From positions 1 to 24,217 of the forward strand of contig PWZG01000506.1 of assembly GCA_003567575.1 (NCBI GenBank): a stretch of 24,217 nt of DNA, in the 5' to 3' direction. The DNA comes from PVC group bacterium. Lineage in GTDB: Bacteria > Verrucomicrobiota > Kiritimatiellia > CAIKKV01 > PXCX01. Shown here piece after piece: positions 1 through 8,539 of the stretch; position 1 is the first letter of the stretch; every line of letters starts with the position of its first letter. The notes beneath the pieces were generated by a model that worked only from the letters and a program-made list of their open reading frames with translations, searched no databases and was not told the DNA's origin. The position numbers and the translations under genes are program-made.

Positions 1-134
1 AATGACGAAATACCCAAGCCCGAAAGAAATCGGAAGTCTGAAATCCGAACCCCATAGATATTACCCCTTTCGAGCTTGGGTATTTGGGTATTTCGTCATT
101 CTTTCGTGCTTGGGTATTTGGGTGTTTCGTCATT
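1..134. repeat. Cluster of short repeats around the core CTTGGGTATTTGGGTATTTC
   Basis: Two direct copies of a 27-bp unit (CTTGGGTATTTG then GGTRTTTCGTCATT) lie at 74-100 and 108-134 and differ at one base. A shortened copy in inverted orientation occupies 1-18, so the segment could form a stem-loop with the 75-100 copy. The spacers share a CGAAAGAA/TTCTTTCG element. The unit reappears inverted at the other end of the window, so it is a dispersed repeat. No coding potential is evident. Similar TTTCGTCATT-rich intergenic repeats occur in other environmental bacterial genomes, but this recollection was not checked. Confidence 0.75.
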
Positions 135-190
135 GCAGCACGTAATTTTCACGCCCTTTTGTGTTCAATGAGCTTAAGTAAGTGCCATTC
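109..190 (+). repeat. Left arm of an 82-bp inverted repeat shared with the window's right end
   Basis: This stretch is the reverse complement of 24136-24217 with a single mismatch (A at 145 against G at 24181). It contains one copy of the TTTCGTCATT-type unit followed by a unique-looking portion that includes CACGCCCTTTTGTGTTCAAT. The match stops at 190, and on the other side it runs to the last base of the window, so the true repeat is probably longer. It lies downstream of the leftward VWA gene. Confidence 0.9.
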
Positions 191-210
191 GTGTCAGTCT
201 TCAGTCGCCG

Positions 211-231
211 GTCTGCAGTCTGCAGTCTGCG
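211..231. repeat. Three tandem 7-bp units, GTCTGCA type
   Basis: GTCTGCA, GTCTGCA and GTCTGCG follow one another directly, preceded by degenerate CAGTCTTCAGTC. This is a small slippage-type repeat between the dispersed repeat and the stop codon of the VWA gene. A tiny GCGG-TTTA-CCGC hairpin follows, but there is no U-run to make a convincing terminator for the leftward operon. Confidence 0.6.
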
Positions 232-249
232 GTTTACCGCCTTATGCGG

Positions 250-2088
250 TTACCTCCGCCAAAACCGGCTGGGCGCCGAGAAATCTTCCAGATACGGGAT
301 ATCCAGATTGTATCGGTTAGCGGTATTGAACAGTTCGCGCAAGATTCTGTTGTCCTCTGTACGCATGTGTTCGCCTATAAGATAATATACACGATGACGC
401 GCCCATTGATTCATGATATCACGGTCGCCCTCGGGTATCTCGTCGAGCGGCAACTCGAACACGAAATCGTAAAGGACATCACCGGATCGCCCGACGACCT
501 GAAACGCCAAACGATCCTGGTTGCGCGGCACCCGTCCATACAGTAACAGCGGATCGTCAAGGTATAGATTCGAAAGCATGACGGGGTAGACCTCGCTCTC
601 GCTGTCGCGCGTAAAATAATAGCGTAAATCGGTTAAAACCGGGCGGAAAAAACGGCGACTGATTTCTTCCGTCAAACCGGCAATTTCTTCGCGATCCGAC
701 TCAAGAACAAGGGCGTCGCCGCGATTACGATAGGTCAACATGTCCAGTAAATACATATTGGCGACGGCATCGGTGGCGGCGGCAACGGCATAGGTCGAGA
801 TGGCGCCGCGGTTATTGCGGGTATAATTCTCGATGATTCGCGTGCTATTGGTAACCCCGGCGGTGGGTATCCCGTCGGTAAGCATGACCGCAATGGTGGG
901 CCGTATCTCACTGCGTTCCATTGTCAAGATATGGTTCAATGCCGCATCGATGTCGGTCGTGCCGTCGGAACGCATGTCCTGCAGGAAGGGTTGCGCCCGC
1001 GCAATGTTGGCCGCGGTGGCCGGAACCCATGTATCGGCATATTGCCCGGGTTCATGGGCGAAGGTGACGATATTGAAGCGGTCTTCCTCTGAAAGATGTT
1101 TCATCGCGCGTTGAATACCGATGGCGGAACGATGTACTCGCTCATTGCCCATGCTGCCGGATAGATCCTGAATGTAGAAGACATCCTTGGGCAACACATC
1201 CAGGAATGGTTTATCCGTCGCGGTTCTGCCTTCATGACGTCCGATGGCAATGGCAAAAAAAACGTTGTCGCGGTCGCGCGACGGCACATATTTTTCCGCA
1301 CGCAAACTCAAATACCGTTCCACCGGTTTCACATGGGTCACATCGCCGGCAGGCTCGCCGAATACATCCGAAATCGCGCGATCGGTAATGTTGCCGGCCG
1401 CTTCGCTCAGCGTCGGCCATCCGGCGCCATCGGTGCCGTCGATGACCGGACGCCAGACATCCGGATCTACATCCGGCAAATCACCCGGACCGGGCAACCG
1501 CGCCCGCTGCGCGCCGGCAGCCGCTGCAAGATGGCGGAATTCATCAACGGTTCCAGGTACGACAATATCCGGAGCATCGCTAACCCGCTTGACGTCCGGG
1601 CTTATAGCTCTCCGAAACGAAGTTTCGGGCTCGGTCACAATGCGATCGGTGATCTCGATAATCTCCTGTCCCGGCCCGATATTGACGACTGACGGCGTCT
1701 CCAGCAGCGTATCGTCGGCCAACAAATCATCGCCAATCAATATCTCTAGCGATAAATCGGGTTCGAATACAGCAGGATCGATCCGGTCGCGCTCCATTTC
1801 CAGCGGTTCAACACCGTCCGCAACCGTTTCACGCGATGTGACGCGCAAGTATTCCATATCCACCGTCCGCCGCCATTCTTCGGGCTGCAAATCAACCTTG
1901 ACAATGGGTTTGTCATCCGGTGGCGCCGGTTTATCCGTTGTATCGCCGTAAATCCAGGCTGCCGGTAAATATAAGGCAACAATAACGTGTAATGCGATCG
2001 ATACAATTATGGCGATCACGGCAACGATACCGCGGCGACGCCGCAGTCGCAACGCCATGGCGGCAGCGGTTACAGGGTTCACAGCCAT
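250..2088 (-). CDS. TonB-like-anchored von Willebrand factor A domain protein, inter-alpha-trypsin-inhibitor type
   Basis: Predicted 612-residue inner-membrane-anchored protein. An Arg-rich N-terminus (14-19) precedes one membrane segment at about 21-46, followed by an acidic, proline-containing stretch to about 270, resembling the N-terminal layout of TonB/TolA proteins. A VWA domain spans about 300-480 with a complete metal-ion-dependent adhesion site: D308-x-S310-x-S312, the GTTD threonine near 377, and D405 in LTDG. The C-terminal part (about 481-600), with a WARHR motif, resembles the region after the VWA domain in inter-alpha-trypsin-inhibitor heavy-chain-like bacterial proteins. The start follows GGAGGT at good spacing. 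It is the last gene of the ExbB-ExbD-TPR operon, 39 bp after the TPR gene. The inferred role is a periplasmic binding or force-transmitting partner of the ExbB/ExbD pair. The VWA assignment is firm; the TonB-like role is inference. Confidence 0.88.
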   Translation of the reverse strand: MAVNPVTAAAMALRLRRRRGIVAVIAIIVSIALHVIVALYLPAAWIYGDTTDKPAPPDDKPIVKVDLQPEEWRRTVDMEYLRVTSRETVADGVEPLEMERDRIDPAVFEPDLSLEILIGDDLLADDTLLETPSVVNIGPGQEIIEITDRIVTEPETSFRRAISPDVKRVSDAPDIVVPGTVDEFRHLAAAAGAQRARLPGPGDLPDVDPDVWRPVIDGTDGAGWPTLSEAAGNITDRAISDVFGEPAGDVTHVKPVERYLSLRAEKYVPSRDRDNVFFAIAIGRHEGRTATDKPFLDVLPKDVFYIQDLSGSMGNERVHRSAIGIQRAMKHLSEEDRFNIVTFAHEPGQYADTWVPATAANIARAQPFLQDMRSDGTTDIDAALNHILTMERSEIRPTIAVMLTDGIPTAGVTNSTRIIENYTRNNRGAISTYAVAAATDAVANMYLLDMLTYRNRGDALVLESDREEIAGLTEEISRRFFRPVLTDLRYYFTRDSESEVYPVMLSNLYLDDPLLLYGRVPRNQDRLAFQVVGRSGDVLYDFVFELPLDEIPEGDRDIMNQWARHRVYYLIGEHMRTEDNRILRELFNTANRYNLDIPYLEDFSAPSRFWRR

Positions 2089-2127
2089 GACAATACCTCC
2101 CTACCCCATGCTTTCAGGGATCTGGGT

Positions 2128-4440
2128 TTACTCATCATAACGTTGCTCCAGTTCCAACAAAATCTTGTCACGATCGGCGTCTCGACCAAGACGTTCAAAC
2201 GTGTCGGCCGCTTTGCGAAGCGCCTGCTCCGTCAAACCGGGAATATTGTATGTTAATCCGACAAGCGAATAATAACGATTGGCATCGGTAAGATCGTCGT
2301 CAGCCTCATAACAGGCGGCCAATCCCATAAGCGCCCTGGCCCGTAAAACTGTTGCATCGGATTGTTGCGCATGTTTTTCACCCTCACGAAACCAATGACG
2401 GGCATCCACGACTCGGTCTTGATCAAGCAATAATTCGCCCAGATTAACCGCGGCATCGGCAGCAAGCGGTGTGTGGACTTTTGCTGCCAGCGCCGATTCG
2501 AACCGGCTAAGCGCCAACTCCTTGTCGTTTGCATCAAGCGCCGCCAGGCCCGCCAGTGCATGACCGATTTGACGCCATTCCGGAGTGTCTCCGGCGGTCT
2601 CGATCAATATGTCGGCCGCATTGATGGCCTCACGCGGGCGTTGTCCTTCGCGTAATTGTTTGCTTAGCCACTCCAGTAACGGTGGATCGAAACGATCCAT
2701 ATGCGGATCATCAAGTAAAGCCTCGAACAGTTCCGCCGCCTCGCGGTCGCGGTCCAGGCGTTGCAGCGCCAAAGCACGCCGGAATATAATCCGGCTTCGC
2801 AAACGATTATTAGGTCCGGCTTTTAGCGCCCGCTCGAAAGCCGCCTCGGCATCGGCATGGTTCCCGTCACGGGAATACAGTAGCCCCAGCGAAAAAGCGG
2901 CATCGGCCATGTATGGGTTATCGGGAAAGCGTTCCACCAATTCAGTAAACGACCGAATCGCGAGCTCGTTCCGTTCCAACTGGCCTTCGCTTAACCCCTT
3001 GCGATACAAGGCTTCAACGACCAAGTCATGTTCGGGGTAGCGTTCCAGCAGTTGCGCATAGCCGCGCACTGCCTCGCTGTGGCGGTCGACCGACCGCCAC
3101 TGTTCCGCCGCTGCCAGAAGCGCTGTGGGAGCCATTGAGCGATCAGGATACTTGTCCGCTACCGCTTGGAAATATTCAGCCGCCTGAAGTGCGGCGCCGC
3201 GGTTCTGAAACAACAGGCCCAAACGATATGTCGCCTCATAAGCCTGCTCGCTTTCGGGGAAATGTTCGATTATCAGACGATAATTCTGGATCGCTTCGCT
3301 GTCATTATCAAGGTCATCGTGGGCGGTTGCCAGCAGCCAGAGTGCCGGCAACCGGATGGCGTCGGTAATACGCAAATTTGCCATGGTCTCCAGCGACCGC
3401 TGTCTGTCACCGATTTTATACTGGCTTTGCGCCTTTTCCAGGACGGCGGCCTGCGCCAGATCCGATCGTGGCGCCTTTTCCAATAAGCGCGTGTATGTCT
3501 CCGCCGCAATGGCATGTTTCCCTAGACGCCGCTCATTGTTGCCCTTCAAATAGTACCATTGATCCAGTGGCATACCATCGGCCGCATCCGTAGCGGCCAA
3601 CTCAAGGGTTTCCGTGCAAATCCGCAAACTGTCGGCATACCGTCCAATTCGATAATACGTCCATGCCGTCGGTAATCTGGCTTCGGCAGCGCGTAAATCG
3701 TCGGCATAATTACCCCAGAATCTATCGAATAACTCAGCCGCTGCGGCATCGTCTCCCGATCGTTCTGCCAGTCGCGCCAACTGATACAGCGCTTCGGCGC
3801 CGTGCCGGGAATCGGGTGGTTCATCGGCGACCCGCTGCAACCATTGCCTGGCTTCTTCCCGCTCGGCCGCGTTGCCAGCCGCAAGGAGTTTACCCAATTC
3901 CAGAGCGACATACGGCGTGAAAGCGCTCACCCGGTCCTGATTCAGAAAATCGCGCCATGTCCCGGCGGCGGCGTCCCGGTCGCCGTTCGCCGCCAAACTA
4001 CTGCCAATCCAGAAGTGCGCGGCATCGCGGATTGCCGGATCCGGCGCTTCATCCAGCAACTCGCGCAACAAGGTTATCGCCGTTTCTTTACGATCGGCAA
4101 AACGAAACATTTCAGCGCGCCGCAACATGGCGCGATGACGGTAAACGCTCGGCGGATCACGATCAATGACGCGAGTATACGCCCTTACGGCCGCCGCCAG
4201 ATTGTTCAAATGTCGGTAACATTCGCCGATACGATAATCAATGACATCCATTTGCTCGTACCCGGGATTTCCCTCGCGGAAAATCTGGTATTCGCGAATG
4301 GCATGCTCGTGCAGACCGCGAACCATTAAACCGTCGGCAAACCGTAACTGAGTATCGGCATCTACCGGTTCCCGACCGGTGGCGGTCAGCAGTAATGCCG
4401 CAATAAATATTACCGCGCCATGTGGAAGAAAAAATCTCAT
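2128..4440 (-). CDS. Secreted TPR-repeat protein of the ExbBD operon
   Basis: Predicted 770 residues. The N-terminus (MRFFLPHG, then a hydrophobic run to about residue 21) is a signal peptide or membrane anchor. Nearly all the rest is tetratricopeptide-like helical hairpins, with repeated alanine-rich patterns such as FADGLMVRGLHEHAIREYQ and AAELFEALLDD, similar to periplasmic YbgF/BamD-type scaffold proteins but much longer. A start at 4440 is preferred over an upstream ATG at 4518 because it places the signal peptide at the N-terminus and makes an ATGA overlap with the ExbD-like stop codon. TPR proteins bind partner proteins. Here it probably scaffolds the ExbB/ExbD/VWA complex in the periplasm or at the outer membrane. 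The exact number of repeats was not determined, and no enzymatic domain is seen. Confidence 0.88.
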   Translation of the reverse strand: MRFFLPHGAVIFIAALLLTATGREPVDADTQLRFADGLMVRGLHEHAIREYQIFREGNPGYEQMDVIDYRIGECYRHLNNLAAAVRAYTRVIDRDPPSVYRHRAMLRRAEMFRFADRKETAITLLRELLDEAPDPAIRDAAHFWIGSSLAANGDRDAAAGTWRDFLNQDRVSAFTPYVALELGKLLAAGNAAEREEARQWLQRVADEPPDSRHGAEALYQLARLAERSGDDAAAAELFDRFWGNYADDLRAAEARLPTAWTYYRIGRYADSLRICTETLELAATDAADGMPLDQWYYLKGNNERRLGKHAIAAETYTRLLEKAPRSDLAQAAVLEKAQSQYKIGDRQRSLETMANLRITDAIRLPALWLLATAHDDLDNDSEAIQNYRLIIEHFPESEQAYEATYRLGLLFQNRGAALQAAEYFQAVADKYPDRSMAPTALLAAAEQWRSVDRHSEAVRGYAQLLERYPEHDLVVEALYRKGLSEGQLERNELAIRSFTELVERFPDNPYMADAAFSLGLLYSRDGNHADAEAAFERALKAGPNNRLRSRIIFRRALALQRLDRDREAAELFEALLDDPHMDRFDPPLLEWLSKQLREGQRPREAINAADILIETAGDTPEWRQIGHALAGLAALDANDKELALSRFESALAAKVHTPLAADAAVNLGELLLDQDRVVDARHWFREGEKHAQQSDATVLRARALMGLAACYEADDDLTDANRYYSLVGLTYNIPGLTEQALRKAADTFERLGRDADRDKILLELEQRYDE

Positions 4441-4877
4441 GGAGTTAGGCCTTGCGTCCCTGTTTCGCCGCTTTGAAGAACCGCGAAACTCAAATTCCAG
4501 ACATCGGCAAGACGGCACAAATCCATAACCTTGATCAGCTCGCGATACGGTGTTCGCTCATCAGCCCGGATCAATACTGGTTGCCCCGGATATTGCTCTA
4601 CCAAACGCCCCAGCAAATTGCGGATCGCATCCGGTTGCAGTGTCTCACCGTGAACCGTTACATCGCCGTTTGGCATGACATTAAGTATAATCTCGCCATG
4701 AGCGCGCGGACGTTGCTCCGCGGTATCTGAGGACGGCAACTGCAAATCAATCTGGGATTCCCATTGCGAAAACAACTGGCTGGTCATGAAGAAGAACAGC
4801 AACAGAAAAACAACATCGATCATCGGCGCAATCTGGAAACCGACGGATTCGGGTTTGTTTTTAGCCCGGAAATTCAT
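4437..4877 (-). CDS. ExbD/TolR family proton-channel subunit
   Basis: This 146-residue protein has the standard family architecture: a short cytoplasmic N-terminus, one membrane helix at about 17-37 and a periplasmic domain. The helix carries the invariant aspartate, D21 in PMIDVVFLLL, which takes part in proton movement in ExbD/TolR. The periplasmic part contains the family features GEIILNVMPNGDV and VLIRADERTPYRELIKVMD. Its start codon overlaps the stop of the upstream ExbB-like gene as ATGA, and its own stop overlaps the TPR gene start in the same way, so the three are translationally coupled. Sequence alone does not separate ExbD from TolR. The absence of TolA, TolB or Pal nearby and the VWA partner argue against a classic Tol-Pal locus. 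Confidence 0.93.
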   Translation of the reverse strand: MNFRAKNKPESVGFQIAPMIDVVFLLLFFFMTSQLFSQWESQIDLQLPSSDTAEQRPRAHGEIILNVMPNGDVTVHGETLQPDAIRNLLGRLVEQYPGQPVLIRADERTPYRELIKVMDLCRLADVWNLSFAVLQSGETGTQGLTP

Positions 4878-5611
4878 GCGGACATCCTTTCAATGAAGGC
4901 GCGATAAACCTCGCTGGAGGCCGATTCCAACGTCGAAATCATGTTCGACGCGCGACCGCGGAAATAGGCGTAAAACATCATTGCGGGAATACCTACGATC
5001 AGGCCGGCCGCGGTCGTGGTCAGAGCTTGAGATACACCCTGCGCCAGCTCCATGGGTTTGGCCGACGCCAGATCCGTCGCCACGGCATCAAAGGCGCTCA
5101 ACATTCCGAAAACGGTCCCCAGTAAACCCACCATGGGAGAAATAACGGCGATATCGAGTAAATATTGTGTCTGCCCCTGCAACAGCGAACCCTGACGACT
5201 GCCCTCGCCTTCAAGCATATCCTTCAGCATCGCAGGATCGGCCTTGCCGGAATCGCCAATGCAGTCCAGTCCGGCTAATACCACTTCCGATAACGGACAG
5301 GGTTTATACATGCAGGCGGTCCGTATATCGTCGGGTGTACCTGTGCGAATCTTCTTAACGACATCATCGCGAAAAACAGGCGGAACGATCTGTTTGGTGC
5401 GCAACAACACGAAAAAATAAATGATAAAGGCCGCACCCAGTAGCGACATCACCGCCAACACCCACATGATCCAGCCGCCTTGATGCCAGAGAGCAACCAG
5501 TGAAAACGAAGTTTCCGCCGCCTCGGCGCCCAATGCCTGACTCGTCATTAGCGGCAGCGCCATTGCTGCGGCAACAAGCCAACCCGAAATCTTCCATCGT
5601 AACCTTATCAT
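4874..5611 (-). CDS. MotA/TolQ/ExbB proton-channel family protein
   Basis: Predicted 245 residues. A cleavable signal-like segment (1-28, ending ALGAE) precedes three membrane helices at about 46-70, 150-172 and 196-218, the usual ExbB/TolQ pattern. The region around 154-172 (AVISPMVGLLGTVFGMLSAF) is the family's most conserved block, and TTTAAGLIVGIPA (198-210) forms the pore-lining third helix. Family members form a pentamer around ExbD helices and use proton flow to drive a periplasmic partner. Start 5611 is chosen over 5665 because a GGAGA element precedes it at 6-7 bp and the signal peptide then begins at the N-terminus. It is the first gene of the leftward operon, with a sigma70-like promoter about 62 bp upstream. 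Confidence 0.92.
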   Translation of the reverse strand: MIRLRWKISGWLVAAAMALPLMTSQALGAEAAETSFSLVALWHQGGWIMWVLAVMSLLGAAFIIYFFVLLRTKQIVPPVFRDDVVKKIRTGTPDDIRTACMYKPCPLSEVVLAGLDCIGDSGKADPAMLKDMLEGEGSRQGSLLQGQTQYLLDIAVISPMVGLLGTVFGMLSAFDAVATDLASAKPMELAQGVSQALTTTAAGLIVGIPAMMFYAYFRGRASNMISTLESASSEVYRAFIERMSA

Positions 5612-5672
5612 TTTCCGTCTCCCATGGTATTTCCCTAAAAGCGGAGTTCCGCTTGCATGAATCAAAGCCTGT

Positions 5673-5701
5673 ATAATATCATTACCGCAACATATCGTAA
5701 A
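5673..5701 (-). promoter_or_regulatory. Sigma70-like promoter for the ExbB-ExbD-TPR-VWA operon
   Basis: On the minus strand, TTTACG (5701-5696) and TATTAT (5678-5673) are separated by exactly 17 bp. The -10 box lies 61 bp before the chosen ExbB start. The intergenic region also serves the divergent barrel gene; its plus-strand TTGACA (5735-5740) and TTGACG (5764-5769) lack a good -10 box at ideal spacing. Confidence 0.5.
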
Positions 5702-5828
5702 GGTTTGTTTTCACGCCGTGATTTTATTTCGTGCTTGACAGATCACTGCCTTTTTTGTTTTCATTGACGCGTGTCCACAACTTAGTTGGCTACCCTAGTC
5801 GCAAATTAATCCGAGGAGTATTGTATCA

Positions 5829-6359
5829 ATGAAAAACGCGATAACCATAATGATCCTTGCCGCCTTATTGCCTGTGCCGTTCGCCGTGGCCACCAGCACG
5901 TTTCCCGCCGGCACCCGGGAAGTTCTGTTTGAAGGCTCCTTTACGCTCGAAAACCATAAAGGATCCACACGCGCGGATATTCTGGCAGGATACGGATATT
6001 TCCCGATGGACAACATCGAAGTCGGAGCGGTAGCTTCGTTTCGCAAGACAGAATGGGACAGCGCCTGGGGAATCAACAGTATTTGGGGAATTGGCGGGTT
6101 CGGTGAATACAACATTGAAACGGGCGGCGCCTGGTTGCCTTTTGCCGGGATGCGATTGATGGTCCTCGATGGAAACGACAGTAACGATACCGCGATCAAT
6201 GCCACGGTCATGTTAGGCGTCAAACTCATGATGACCCGTTCCGCGGCTCTGTCGATCGGCGCCTATTACGATATCGCATCGAAAAAAATATACATCATTG
6301 ACGGCAAACCCGACGACACCAATCTGACCGGCAAAGCTGGATTCCGGGTGTTTTTCTAA
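5829..6359 (+). CDS. Small outer-membrane beta-barrel protein
   Basis: This 176-residue protein has a signal peptide (about 1-21, cleavage near AVATS). The rest alternates polar and hydrophobic residues with many aromatic and glycine residues. It ends in GFRVFF, a terminal phenylalanine typical of barrels inserted by the BAM machinery. The size suggests an eight-stranded barrel of the OmpA/OmpW-like kind, but no specific family is recognised. A GAGGAG ribosome-binding site lies 10 bp before the start. It is divergent from the ExbB operon and ends 14 bp before tRNA-Lys, so tRNA and mRNA may be co-transcribed. The function is unknown; a structural or small-molecule-diffusion role is possible. 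Confidence 0.75.
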   Translation: MKNAITIMILAALLPVPFAVATSTFPAGTREVLFEGSFTLENHKGSTRADILAGYGYFPMDNIEVGAVASFRKTEWDSAWGINSIWGIGGFGEYNIETGGAWLPFAGMRLMVLDGNDSNDTAINATVMLGVKLMMTRSAALSIGAYYDIASKKIYIIDGKPDDTNLTGKAGFRVFF

Positions 6360-6373
6360 ATCTGTAGAAACAT

Positions 6374-6449
<76 letters not shown>

Positions 6450-6452
6450 TCT

Positions 6453-6507
6453 AAAACCCTGACAAAAAATCATTATCGTCAATATTTACAGGGACTTCAG
6501 GGTTTTT
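6453..6507 (+). terminator. Long-loop stem-loop with T-run after tRNA-Lys
   Basis: AAAACCCTGA (6453-6462) is perfectly complementary to TCAGGGTTTT (6497-6506), and the right arm ends in five T residues. The 34-nt loop is longer than usual for an intrinsic terminator, but the position 3 bp after the tRNA supports a termination or processing role. Confidence 0.45.
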
Positions 6508-6802
6508 CGCTCACAGCCGTTTTCGACTCGGTTCCGTTCTTTGCCGTTCTTTTCGTTGCTCGGAAAGCGAAGAAATTCGCCGATTCTGCGTCTAATGGAT
6601 AATGACAACCATATCGGCAACGCCAATAGTTGATACGCCGACGGAATGTCATTCGAACAGATTGACAGAACATCCAACGATGGTTAGACCGACGACCAAT
6701 GGCGGTAGCTTGCCTTGAAGCTGCAATATAGTCGAACCAAGTCTTGCGCGCCGTTGGATTCGAGAAATGAATGTCGAAAATTTTGTCGGCAAGGGGATAA
6801 AA
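6508..6802. other. About 295 bp with no recognisable gene
   Basis: Frames on both strands are either short or carry no recognisable motif. A 115-codon minus-strand frame (6844-6497) overlaps the hydrolase start and has a composition unlike its neighbours. The stretch separates conserved-looking genes (barrel, tRNA) from the accessory genes on the right and may contain worn-out remains of former genes, but nothing identifiable is left. Confidence 0.5.
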
Positions 6803-7858
6803 ATGAAGATACACGACGCGACCGCACTTGCCTACGTTGATCACCTCTACGCGAAGGACCGCCGTACATTCAGCTTTATCGACAAGGCTGACGGCGATTT
6901 TGAATCATGGTCAGAGGCGGGGCGCGCCGCCCTTAGGGAACTCATCGGGTTGAACCGAATACACGATGATTGCGGTAGGTTTTCATGCTCTGTCTCGCTG
7001 GGCGCCACCGAGTCGCTGGATGGGTATACAAGGCAGAAGAACGTATTGCACGCGGAACCGGGAGTTGATATTCCGTTCTGGTACCTGAGACCGATTGGAT
7101 CAGGTCCCCATCCAGTGGCGCTTTTCCCGCATGGTCATTACGCGAACTACGGGCTGGATTATGCAGTTGGGATTTCGGCTTCCGTGGAGATGGAAAGAAA
7201 AATCATAGCCGGCGAGCGCGACGTAGCAATTCAGGCAGTGGAACACGGCTTCGCCGCAATTGCGCCGGCAACAAGAGGCTTTCTTCCCTCCTGTATTCCT
7301 GACCTGACGGAACGACACGGTGGGAGTAACTGCCGAAGCCATTTGATTCATGCTCTGCTCGCAGGCAGGACCGTCATCGGGGAACGGGTATGGGACTTGG
7401 GACGCTTGATCGATTGGGCCATCAGCCAACCCGATATTCTTGCATCGACAATCCTCATGATGGGCAACTCCGGCGGCGGAGTAGCAACGCTTTATACCGC
7501 TGCCTGTGACGAGCGAATTAATATCGCGGTCGCCAGTTGCTCGTTCTGTACTTTTGTCGGGCAAAACGGAGCTGTTCACCACTGTGACTGCAATGCGGTG
7601 CCTGGGATAATGCGTTTCGGCGAGTTTTATGACGTGGCGGGTCTGATCGCCCCGCGTCACCTTTTAATCGTGCATGGTCGAACCGATCCCCTCTTCCCCC
7701 TGGAGGAGATACAACTTGCCGTTTCTAACCTTGAGCGCATCTATGACGCATCAGCAGCCACCCATAGCTGCCGGCATGTTTGGGGACCGGAAGGTCATCG
7801 ATTCTACCGAGACTTGATGTGGCCGTTTGTCACGGATGCGGCCGCTCAAGTTAAATAG
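6803..7858 (+). CDS. Alpha/beta-hydrolase, dienelactone hydrolase or acetyl-xylan-esterase-like
   Basis: Predicted 351 residues with the alpha/beta-hydrolase core. The nucleophile elbow G221-N-S223-G-G carries the catalytic serine. D295 (HGRTDPLFP) and H332 (GPEGHRFY) are in the expected order for the acid and histidine. FPHGHYANYG (108-117) is the likely oxyanion-loop strand. The overall layout matches large esterases or hydrolases often found in polysaccharide-degradation loci and annotated as acetyl-xylan esterase or Abhydrolase_7. No signal peptide is seen, so it should be cytoplasmic. Start 6803 is preferred over 6767 because AAGGGG lies 6 bp upstream. The first gene after a featureless gap, it is followed by gene relics. 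The substrate is unknown, but ester removal from sugars is plausible. Confidence 0.82.
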   Translation: MKIHDATALAYVDHLYAKDRRTFSFIDKADGDFESWSEAGRAALRELIGLNRIHDDCGRFSCSVSLGATESLDGYTRQKNVLHAEPGVDIPFWYLRPIGSGPHPVALFPHGHYANYGLDYAVGISASVEMERKIIAGERDVAIQAVEHGFAAIAPATRGFLPSCIPDLTERHGGSNCRSHLIHALLAGRTVIGERVWDLGRLIDWAISQPDILASTILMMGNSGGGVATLYTAACDERINIAVASCSFCTFVGQNGAVHHCDCNAVPGIMRFGEFYDVAGLIAPRHLLIVHGRTDPLFPLEEIQLAVSNLERIYDASAATHSCRHVWGPEGHRFYRDLMWPFVTDAAAQVK

Positions 7859-7859
7859 A

Positions 7860-7973
7860 ATGGCCACCCATTCTATCGCCGCTAACGCGCGGAAAGAGAT
7901 GCCGAAAGCAATGAAAGCAAACTTGCCCATCGTCGACATATCCGATGATGGAAGAGTGAACGGCGACCGATAA
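7860..7973 (+). pseudogene. 37-codon ORF, possible sialidase N-terminal relic
   Basis: The ORF reads ATG to TAA, 1 bp after the hydrolase stop. Its segment NLPIVDISDD (21-30) resembles, from memory, the start of BNR-type exo-alpha-sialidase-like proteins of planctomycetes and relatives, where a VDIS motif opens the protein. After that the frame stops within eight codons and no further sialidase sequence is found. It could equally be a chance ORF. If the resemblance is real, it is the stub of a gene lost by deletion. Confidence 0.25.
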
Positions 7974-7989
7974 CCACGCAGGACATGTC

Positions 7990-8493
7990 ATGACTATGAA
8001 AAAATATCGATGGACAGGCTGGAGCGGCCTGGGGGTCGGGCTACTGCTCGGCATCGTTATACCCGAAACGCCGGTCTTTGCCGCTACGCCGGGTGACGAA
8101 CGGATCTGGGCGTCCGGAAGCCGGCACAGCGACGGCCTTGCGCACGGGCGGGTCATCTATCATCTGGCGCGGCACGGCGATGCCGTGTATGTCGCCGGAG
8201 TCGGCCGGCACCGCGGCATCCTCGAAAAATACGACGCCGCGGACGGTACCTTCCAATGGGAACGCGAACAGGTGCTCGGCGCCCGCGAGGGCATGCATAT
8301 CGCCTTCGACTCGGAATTCATGTACGTGGCCGGTACGCCCTGGTCGATCGAAAAACGCCTGCCGGCATGCGGGTCTCCGGTCTGGCGGCAAACCGGCGAT
8401 GGTGGAGGCAAACCCTACACGATTTCTATCCTTGCCGATGCGCTCTTTCTGGCCGGCACGGACGGAAATGTTTGGCGGATCGAAACTGAATAA
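7990..8493 (+). CDS. Short secreted beta-propeller-like protein, probably truncated
   Basis: This 167-residue protein has a signal peptide (about 1-30, ending VFAAT) and roughly three propeller-like blades: DAVYVAGVGRHRGILEKYD, EFMYVAGTPWSIEKRL and DALFLAGTDGNVWRIE. Each pairs a hydrophobic strand with a W or Y and a turn, as in PQQ-binding-like repeat proteins. A closed propeller usually needs six to eight blades, so this is about half a domain. The frame stops 46 bp before a copy of the 117-bp repeat, suggesting that the original gene was shortened by a rearrangement there. It starts with a double ATG (ATGACTATGAAA); AGGA fits the first ATG better. It may be a pseudogene fragment. Confidence 0.55.
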   Translation: MTMKKYRWTGWSGLGVGLLLGIVIPETPVFAATPGDERIWASGSRHSDGLAHGRVIYHLARHGDAVYVAGVGRHRGILEKYDAADGTFQWEREQVLGAREGMHIAFDSEFMYVAGTPWSIEKRLPACGSPVWRQTGDGGGKPYTISILADALFLAGTDGNVWRIETE

Positions 8494-8539
8494 CATCAGA
8501 GGATATTCCTCAAACAAAGGAAAAGTTCATATGGGTGCA

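Noticed and set aside
1..190. CRISPR array
   Set aside because: Only two to three units, unequal spacing and inverted copies; no spacers and no cas genes.
1244..1951. 235-codon plus-strand ORF opposite the VWA gene
   Set aside because: It is antisense to a well-supported coding region with VWA motifs; low-complexity Ser/Arg content is typical of a shadow frame.
6497..6844. 115-codon minus-strand ORF
   Set aside because: It overlaps the hydrolase start, has no recognisable motif and shows a composition consistent with a shadow or random frame.
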